Of a stretch of 64,000 bases of DNA, positions 56,580-64,000 are shown piece after piece. The notes beneath the pieces are model-generated. The model did no database searches. It saw only the letters and a list, made by a program, of their open reading frames with translations, and was not told where the DNA came from. Within the stretch, counting starts at the first letter, position 1; each line of letters starts with the position of its first letter. The translations under genes and the position numbers were made by a program. Origin of the DNA: Saccharum officinarum (taxonomy: Eukaryota > Streptophyta > Magnoliopsida > Poales > Poaceae); assembly GCA_020631735.1 (NCBI GenBank), contig CM036168.1, forward strand, positions 101,576,036 to 101,640,035. Direction: 5' to 3'.

Positions 56580-56823
56580 AGGCCTTGTTTAGATGCACCT
56601 CAAAAGTTAGAATTTTTTCACTCTCTCCATCACATCAATCTTTGAACTTATGCATGAAGTAGTAAATGTAGATAAAAAAAATAACTAATTACACAGTTTA
56701 GTTAGAAATCACGAGATGAATCTTTTGAGCCTAGTTGGTCCATGATTGAACAATATTTGTCAAATAAGACGAAAGTGATACTATTCATCGGTTTCAAAAA
56801 AATTTTGCAATCTAAACGTGGCC
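56580..56823. mobile_element. MITE, GCCTTGTTTAG family, copy 2
   Basis: The ends are GGCCTTGTTTAGATG and AATCTAAACGTGGCC. The inside matches 2853-3086 (CACTCTCTCCATCACATCAAT, GTAAATGTAGATAAAAAAAATAACTAATTACACAG). It stands 20 bases from the previous MITE. The flanks suggest a CAA duplication, though the boundary is ambiguous. Confidence 0.85.
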
Positions 56824-57974
56824 AAGAAGCAGGGAATGGGGGATCCAAGGCCAGCGAGAGAGAAGAAACAGAAGCATTCAAGTCGATCCAGGCGAGTAGA
56901 GATAACAATGTATCGGCTGGCATGAAAATTACTACGAGTACTCCTACGTACGCCTGTCTGTCCTCCTACTTGTTGGATTGAAAACAACGGCTCATCAGGC
57001 TTCAGATAGAGATCAGAGAGCGGCAGAGCAGCAATGCCGCATGCCTCGAAGCTCGCGAGGAGTGGCAGGGAGAAGGGCCCAGCGGACGAGAAAAAAACAA
57101 TTTCTTTTCCTGGCCTCAAAGTTGGATAGAGTATTTGCATGGGAATCAAATCACCAGCTCTCCAGCAGGCAGCTGCCCTGCCCAAAGCACCCGAGAAAGC
57201 AACGGGCTCCGCAGCTTTAATCGCGCCTCTTCCCTTTTTTCCGGCCACGGGGCAACGACACGACACACGAGCCGAGCCGTCGTGTAGCTCGGCGCAGCGG
57301 ACGTAGCCGCAGCAGTACTTACTACTACAAAGATGCCGCCGTCGCCCGTCGCGTACAGCTAGCACCCGGCCGCCGCAGAAACGCATGCTCGCCCACCGCA
57401 CGCACGGGCGCCGCGGCGGCGGCGGCGGCGTGACGAGACGAGAGCAGGCGGGGCGGTGGGCTCGCATCTCGAGGAGGCACCAAATCGCTCTCATGATGAC
57501 GGGGTTTATGATGATCAAAGACCGCTTTTGGCACCGGAGCATCATATTCAGACTCAGACGCGATCGCGATCGAAAACCTTTCCGAATTCTTTGCCTAATC
57601 ATTGCAGCCCCGCTTGGATCGCGGGGGCGCTGTCCGTCCCGGCGGCCGGAGCGCCCGCCGCCCCGATGGTCAGAGGCACGCGCGGAGGTGACGTGTGTGG
57701 CTTTCCTAGGAGAGGAGCTGTGCTGTGGTCTCGTCAAAGCTTTAACGAACTTGCCAGACTGCAGATGTATGCGTAACGCGGCTGGCGCCACTTGGAATCC
57801 AAGAATTTCACGTTTATCGTATCAAAAGTTTGTTTTTTTATATTTTATATAAGAATGAGTTTGTTCTATATAGTAAAAACGTGAAAATAGAAGAAAAATC
57901 ACATTCTAAAGGGAGCCTTTTAGATACCAGTTTATCGCTTGTATAAGACTGCACTGCCAAGTAAAATCAACGGG
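56824..57974. other. GC-rich region with a long unassigned minus-strand frame
   Basis: A 336-codon frame (57791 to 56781) covers this region on the minus strand, but its last part lies inside the MITE, its content is Arg/Ser/Cys-rich without recognisable domains, and the opposite strand is also open. I regard it as chance, not a gene. Nothing else is supported. Confidence 0.35.
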
Positions 57975-59415
57975 GCTGCTAGCGCCCGGACGTCCGGCTC
58001 CAGGGGTGCGTCCGGACGCTGCCCCCACCCCGCGAGCGCCACCGCCTGTCCCGCCCCGAACGCCCCCGCCCGCCCCCCACGGAGAAAAAAAATCGCGACC
58101 CCCGCCTCGCCCCGCACGGAGAAGACCGCCCCCCGCTCCGCCCACCTGCATGGAGAAGAAAGGCCCCCCACCTCCCCCGCGCACGGATCTGTCCCGCCCC
58201 CAACCTCACCGACCCTAGCACCTCCGCCCCCGCCACCAGCTCACCACCATAGTCCACCCCCCGAACTGCAAACAAGGAAGAAAAAAGCTATTGCAACATT
58301 GAAGGGCGCCTAATGAAACAGATGAAAAAAACTGTTGAAACAAAACGAAAAAAGCTATTGAAACATTGAGAAACCCCTAATGAAACACAAAACAGAAACT
58401 GGTGAAACAAACCAAAAAACTGTTGAAACATTGAAAAACAACTAATGTAACAAAGGAAAAAAGCTACTGCAACAAGAGGATAACTAACAGGGAAAAAAGA
58501 AAGTTATTGCAACAAAAGGAGAAAAAGTTGCTGCAACAAGGATAAGAAGCTACTGCAACAAAGGAGAAGAAACTACTGCAACAAGGAGAAAGAAGCTATT
58601 GCAACAAAAAGGAGAAGAAACGACTGTAACAAGGAGAAAAAAGCTGCTGCAACAAGAAGAAGGAGCTAATGCAACAAAAGAGAAGAAGCTATTGCAACAT
58701 CAGAGAATCATGCTTCACATCATTTGTTGCTATGTAGGTTAGATCTGACTCGCCACAAGGAGAAGAAGCTGCTGCAACAAAAGGAGAAGAATCTACTGCA
58801 ACATCAGAGAATCGTGCTTCACATCATCTGTTGCATGTAGCTTAGATTTGCCTCGCCACAAAACCGTAGCCGCCATCAAAACCATAGATCCAGAGGGGGG
58901 CAAGGAGGAGGAGGAAGATGAGGAGGAGAAAGGGGAGGAAGAGGAGGGACCAGATCAAGATCCAGAGGGGGGAGGCGGGGGGAAGGGGCGCCTCAGATCC
59001 AGATCCTTCCCCACCTACCTCGTCGGAGCCCATGGAGGGCGCGGCGTGCGAGGACGAGAGCACCAGCGAGGGAGCGGAGGTCGGCGGGCTCACCGAATGT
59101 CGCCGCCGTCGCCCCCACTCCGGTGACGAGGAGGCCGAGCATGTCGCAACGGGGGAAAGGCGCGGGGGAGCAGGGACGGGAGGAAGGAAGGAAGGGGAGA
59201 GGGGAGGGAGGAGGGCGGGCTCGCCGCCAGCGCAGCACAAAGGCGCTCGCGGGGAGGAGCGCGCGGGCGCAATGCTGGACGAGCGCGTGGGCGGAGCGGA
59301 GCAACCGAGAAAAGAAGGGGAGTGGATAAGGCGGGGAGGAGGCGAGCAAGTGGGGAGGCAAGTGAGTGGGGAGAAGGCGTCCGGACGCGTCAGACGTCTT
59401 CACTATATCATTACC
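57975..59415. mobile_element. GC-rich non-autonomous element with GCAACA/GAAACA subrepeats, copy 2
   Basis: It begins CTAGCGCCCGGACGT (57979), includes a 560-base tract (58280-58840) with GCAACA and GAAACA every 15-30 bases, then GC-rich sequence, and ends CGTCCGGACGCGTCAGACGTC with ATTACCGT beyond. It has the same order of parts as 14276-15535. CGTCCGGACG, a perfect palindrome, occurs near both ends. Frames inside are not protein-like. Confidence 0.6.
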
Positions 59416-59629
59416 GTAAAATCAAATATTTACACATGCATCCTGGAGGCCATTATGATTTCCAACTTCTCTTTCCTTTAGCCTTTTTTAATTAATTAAA
59501 TTGGTGGGCTTGTTTTACAAATAAATTTGAAGCCTATTTTAGACATCGAACAAGACAACAGTAATAGCACTATTTATCAACAACAACAGCACTGGCTATC
59601 AATGTTCCTGAAAGTATAAACTGTCTTTT

Positions 59630-62600
59630 CTAGCTGAATTATCCAATTTTTGTGCAAACAACACTGAACTCATGATAATTGGAGGAGATTTTAATATTAT
59701 TAGGTATCTAAAAGAAAAAAAATACAATAGATGGAGTACATAGACATACTGCGGTTTTTAATTCGATGATACATTTTTATGAATTAAGAGAGCTGGTTAT
59801 GAATGGCGGTATTTTCACTTGGTCAAATAACCAGGATCCCCCTATTTTGGAAAAACTAGACAAAATCTTAGTAACTAAAGAATGCGAGGATATTTTTCCT
59901 CAGGTGTGTGTGAATAAGTCACCGAGGGAGATTTCAGATCACAATCCTTTGGTCCTTACCACTGGAAAATGTGATAATTTACCTCACATACAATTTAATT
60001 TGATCTATGTTGGCTCAAAAACCCTGAATTGTTTGTTCTTGTTGAAAAGATTTGGAATAAGCCTTGTAAGGCCAGAACAACAATTGATAAGATTCAACAA
60101 AAACTCAAGTTATTCAAATAATTTTTTAAGGGTTGGGGGTTTAACTTGCAAGGAGAAATGAGGAAGAAAAGAAAAGAGTATCAGCGTGAGTTAAGTGCAT
60201 TGGAATCTATTGAGGAAGATGTTGGGTTGTCTGTTGAAGCTGACAGAAAAATGTGGTTATTGATTGAGAATTTAAAAAGTTTGGAACAAGAAGAGATGTA
60301 CTGGTATGAGAGATCTCATGAAAATTGGTTGTTGAAAGGCGATAGTAATATATCATATTTTCATAAATGTGCGAATGGCAGGAAAAGAAATAATAACATA
60401 ATAAGCTTAGAAAAGGACGGTCAAATCATCGAGGGAGATGAGAATTTGTTGAAGCATGCTTCTGAATATTACTCTGATCTCTTTGGCCCACCAATTGAGT
60501 ATGATATCCAAATGGATCCTGACATTTGGGAAAATATTCCCAAAGTATCTCAGGATGATAACGAGCTTCTCTGTAAACCTTTTTCTGAGAAAGAAGTTAA
60601 AGATGCCCTTGATCAAATGGAAGAAAATAAAGCGGCAAGGCCAGACAAAATCCCAATTGAATTTTATCAGAGTTATTGGCATATAGTGAAGGATGACGTT
60701 GTGCAATTGTTTGATGACTTTTTTAATCAGAAAGTTAACATTAGTAGAGTTAATTATGGTGTCATCACTTTACTGCCAAAAATCAAGGATGCTTTGAAAA
60801 TACAACAGTTTAGGCTGTTTTGTTTACTGAATTGTCTATACAAATTGGTCACAGTTGGAGATGGTAGCTGCCAAATTGATCTATAATACTCAGACTGCCT
60901 TTATGAAAAACAGAAATATAAAGTATAGTATAATGTGTCTACATGAAATCTTGCATGAAACAAAAAGAAGGAAAGAAGTTGGGATATTTTTGAAACTTGA
61001 TTTTGAAAAAGCTTACAACAAGGTTAATTGGAAATTGCTATTTGAATGTATGGAAAAGAGGGGTTTTCATAGCACATGGTGCTACCAGATCAAACAAGTT
61101 GTCTCAGGTGGCACTGTTAGTGTCAAAGTGAACAACAGGATTGGCTCTTACATTAAAAGTTACAAAGGTGTGAGACAAGGAGATCCACCGTCTCTAATTT
61201 TATTCAATTTTGTGGCTAATTGTTTAACTCGAATGGTGCATAAAGCTCAAGATAACAAGTTAATCACTGGTTCGATAAGCCATATCATTTCGAATGGTGT
61301 TGCAATTTTGCAATACGTGGATGATACCATTCTTTTCTTGAAACATGATTTGGAAGGTGCTACACATATGAAATTTTTGTTATACCTTTTTGAGATGCTT
61401 GCTGGTTTAAAGATTAATTTTAATAAAAGTGAGATTCTTATGATTAATGATGAGGACAGTTGGGGCAACACATATGCTGAAACGTTTAATTGTCAAGTTG
61501 GTCTCTTCCCGATCAAATACTTGGGGGTATCAGTTAGCCCAAGCAAGTTGAAAGTTAGTGACTGGTTACCTCTAGTTGAAAAAGGAAATAAATGCTTAGA
61601 TGTTTGGAAAGGGGGAACTTTATCTATTGCTGGGAGATCAACTCTCATCAGTGCTAGTCTGAATAATTCTCCAATTTACCATATGTCGGTTTACTTGCTT
61701 CCCAAAACAATTATTAAGTGTCTGGATAAAACTAGAAGAATTTTTTCTGGCAAGGTGGTGGAACAAAGAAAAAATACCATCTGGTTAAATGGGAAATAAT
61801 TTGTAAAAGCAAAAAGAAGGGTGGGTTAGGTATTAGAGATATGAGGAAACTCAATATCAGTCTAATGTGTAAAAGGTGGTGGAGACTGGAAAAAGAGGAA
61901 GGTTTGTGGCAAGAACTTATAAGATACAAATACATGAGAGATAAATCAATATTTGAAGTGAGCCATAGGATGAATTATTCCCCAATTTGATCTGATTTGT
62001 TAAAGGTAAAAGATATATACTTACAAGGTAGAGGTGTTAAAATTGGCAAAGGGAATTTAACCAGATTTTGGCTTGATCCGTGGTTGTACAAGGAACCTTT
62101 ATATGTCACTGCTCCAGTTTTATTTGAATTATGTGACAACAAAAATCTCACCGTTGCACACTTTTTTTGGTGGTACGCAAGTCACTTTCAGACGTTGGTT
62201 GTTTGATGAATTGAGAGTATGGTGCAATAATATTTTACATGACACAACGACTTTTCTGTTATCTGACAATGATGATACAGTTATCTGGAATATAGGAAAC
62301 AAAGGAAGGTTTATGGTTAAGTCAGTGTATGATGCTTTTCTATGGTTGCTTGCAAATGATGCTATTTTGACTAGGGATAATCTCAGGAAGAGGAAATGGC
62401 AAGGTGACCCTAGTTGCGTTTTCTGTGACTCTCTCGAGACCGTTTCTCATTTGTTCTTTCAGTGTCCTGTTGCTAAGATCATTTGGGTTGTAGTTGCTAA
62501 ATGTTTTGGAGCTTCTAATGTTCCGATAAATCTTGAGCAGTGTTGGTTATGGTGTGAACAGTGGTTTCCTTTTGGGAGGAAATTTCATCCTTGGGGGATT

Positions 62601-63160
62601 GCTTCTATCTGTTGGGCAATTTGGAAATTAAGAAAAAAGTATCGAAGGGAAACTTTTGCAAAATCCGTTGGAAATAATATGTCATGCATGTGCGCTCATG
62701 GTGTATTGGTCACGTTTATTTGCAGAGATGGATAGAGACTAGCTGGTGGAGGGGGCAAACAATGCTCAGGATCGCCAAGGAAATCCTCGCGGCTCAAACC
62801 ACAAGACAAGTGAATCGGCTGCTCCTGGAGGATGGCAATCACTCTTATCAAGACGAAGACCCTGCATAGATGCTCTTATCCCTGGTGGACATCTTTCGGT
62901 GGGAGTCGTTCGTGCAAAAGACAGTTTCTGGAATGTTGATCCTAGAGCTGGCTTGTTGATCTTTTGATGACTGTTGCTAATTCATCTAGCCTGGTGTTGT
63001 TACATTCATACGTTGGTAGTTCTTTGTTTCAGGAGTTTGATGGTCCGATGGGCCGTGGTAGTTTCGCTCTTTTAAACTCTGGTCAGGTGTTTCTTGGCGA
63101 TCTGGATGCATTCTACTGCTTCCAAGAACTCTTTCTTCTGTCTTCTGTAAAAAAATGAAA
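59630..63160 (+). pseudogene. L1-type LINE, ORF2 remnant (endonuclease end, reverse transcriptase, zf-RVT)
   Basis: ORF2 would nick DNA and reverse-transcribe its own RNA. The endonuclease part remains from LMIIGGDFN (59650-59700) to FTWSNNQDPPILEKLDKIL and SDHNPLVL (59815-59960). The reverse transcriptase spans 60146-61799 with EKEVKDALDQMEENKAARPDKIPIEFYQ, motif A GIFLKLDFEKAYNKVNW, motif B GVRQGDPPSLILF and motif C LQYVDDTILF, where the family usually has YADD. The zf-RVT part follows (61800-62735: GNKGRFMVKSVYDAF, CVFCDSLETVSHLFFQC). Frameshifts near 60160, 60880, 61790 and 62190 and stops make it dead. The 3' UTR ends with an A-run near 63150. It is 5' truncated; ORF1 is not present. Confidence 0.9.
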
Positions 63161-63298
63161 GTACTGTATTGTACTATTGTTTATCACTGTAGCATCATGT
63201 CTGGACCGTTGTCTGCAAAATCGGACAGCCATGGATGCAATCAATCTTAATTATCTCCGTCGAACACATATCGTCTAATGTTTGGGTCATGTTTTCTA

Positions 63299-63438
63299 CG
63301 TCCTCCATTCTAAATTATTAGACCTTTTAGTTTTTCTAGATATATTGTTTTCATTAGTATGTAGCTAGACATATTATATGTTGTACATGACAAAAGTCCA
63401 CAAAAGTCAAAATGTCTTATAATTTAGAGTGGAGGAAG
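63299..63438. mobile_element. Stowaway MITE
   Basis: A 140-base element has ends CGTCCTCCATTCTAAATTAT and ATAATTTAGAGTGGAGGAAG, bounded by TA on each side. Inner arms include GACCTTTTAG...AAAATGTC. Tc1/mariner-type. Confidence 0.88.
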
Positions 63439-63554
63439 TATCATAGAGGCAGCGAAGGATTTCATGTCACCTCCCGTGCGATGTATTTCCTATCACCTCC
63501 CCTACAGTGTATTTCCTGTCACCTCTCTTGCAATGTACGGATATGTTTGCCAAT

Positions 63555-63707
63555 TGCTTCCTCTGTTCCAAATTATACGACGTTTTGGTATTTTTAGATA
63601 CATAGTTTGTATTTCATATCTAGACATAATAATTGTATATCTAGATGCGTAGCAAAAACCATAAATCTAGAAAAGATAAAACATCTTATAATTTGGAACG
63701 AATGGAG
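63555..63707. mobile_element. Stowaway MITE, older copy
   Basis: The ends CTTCCTCTGTTCCAAATTATACGACGTTTTG and CATCTTATAATTTGGAACGAATGGAG fold together; TA is seen only on the right. Same superfamily as 63299-63438, more diverged. Confidence 0.78.
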
Positions 63708-64000
63708 TAAAGATAATGCCACATCAGGCCACCAAATCATCAATTCTTCTTTGCCCGAGTGCTGAAAGCCTAGATCAAAGGGCTTTTCTTTAGAGCCAAC
63801 CAAATTATATGTAGAAAAAATAATTTATAAATTTACTACACAATATACCAGGCAACACGTGCATCTTACTGACCAGCAAAGAAACATGGAGTGCTGAAAT
63901 CATTCCGCAGGAGGCAGATTCCGCTTCACAGGGAGCATTTTGTAATGCCTCGCCCGATATCATTTACAGGGTCAATAAATTCAGCGCAGCAAAAGCGAAA
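63708..64000. other. Right edge, nothing recognised
   Basis: No gene or element end can be supported in the last 290 bases. Confidence 0.5.

Noticed and set aside
56781..57791. 336-codon minus-strand frame
   Set aside because: No recognisable domain, Arg/Ser/Cys-rich, ends inside a MITE, and the opposite strand is also open.
57906..59481. Gly/Arg/Pro-rich frames on both strands
   Set aside because: Low-complexity GC-rich interior of a non-autonomous element; no conserved motif.

Overview
The window is nuclear DNA of a panicoid grass, most likely the Andropogoneae (sorghum, Miscanthus, sugarcane, maize group). The evidence is GC-rich first exons, spliced plant genes, a chloroplast sedoheptulose-1,7-bisphosphatase very close to the maize-type sequence as I recall it, and dense grass-type transposable elements. 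These include CACTA elements with TTTGCCGAGTGCC-type subterminal repeats, PIF/Harbinger, hAT, Stowaway and Tourist-like MITEs, Helitron-like termini and L1-type LINEs. No bacterial, organellar or viral gene block was seen. One 100-base assembly gap lies at 28157-28256.

Layout, left to right. 1-1.3 kb ends in a Helitron-like 3' terminus. 1.5-2.6 kb holds the first two exons of a conserved plant gene of unknown function on the minus strand. 2.8-13.8 kb is repeat-rich: MITEs, a higher-order tandem repeat (5.99-6.70 kb), short tandem repeats, a broken membrane-protein fragment, a 2.06 kb dispersed repeat (8.54-10.60 kb) and a decayed Harbinger element with a CACTA end inserted in it. 14.2-15.5 kb is a GC-rich non-coding element. 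15.8-18.5 kb is a dead F-box/FBD gene split by a hAT element with a perfect 8-bp target duplication. Its intact paralogue is at 20.58-22.35 kb. 23.3-28.0 kb is a degenerate CACTA element with a TNP2-type transposase pseudogene. It is followed by an LTR fragment, the gap, a second copy of the 2 kb dispersed repeat, and a 5'-truncated LINE on the minus strand (30.4-31.6 kb).

32.4-36.3 kb is the chloroplast SBPase gene in eight exons, with a retroposon inserted in intron 4 just before the exon 5 acceptor. 40.2-42.2 kb is a single-exon OCTOPUS-family (DUF740/UPF0503) gene on the minus strand. 42.6-46.0 kb is a MITE cluster. 47.9-55.4 kb is probably a multi-exon minus-strand gene that I could not identify, with repeat-filled introns. 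56-64 kb holds two MITEs, a second GC-rich element of the 14 kb type, a decayed full-ORF2 LINE (59.6-63.2 kb) and two Stowaway MITEs.

The three recognisable genes do not form a pathway. SBPase serves the Calvin-Benson cycle, the OCTOPUS-like protein probably phloem and vascular patterning, and the F-box/FBD protein probably SCF ubiquitin ligase targeting. I found no evidence of a new biological system. The most informative signals are datable nested insertions with intact target duplications, a promoter-proximal triple repeat, and an intron insertion close to a splice site in a photosynthesis gene.
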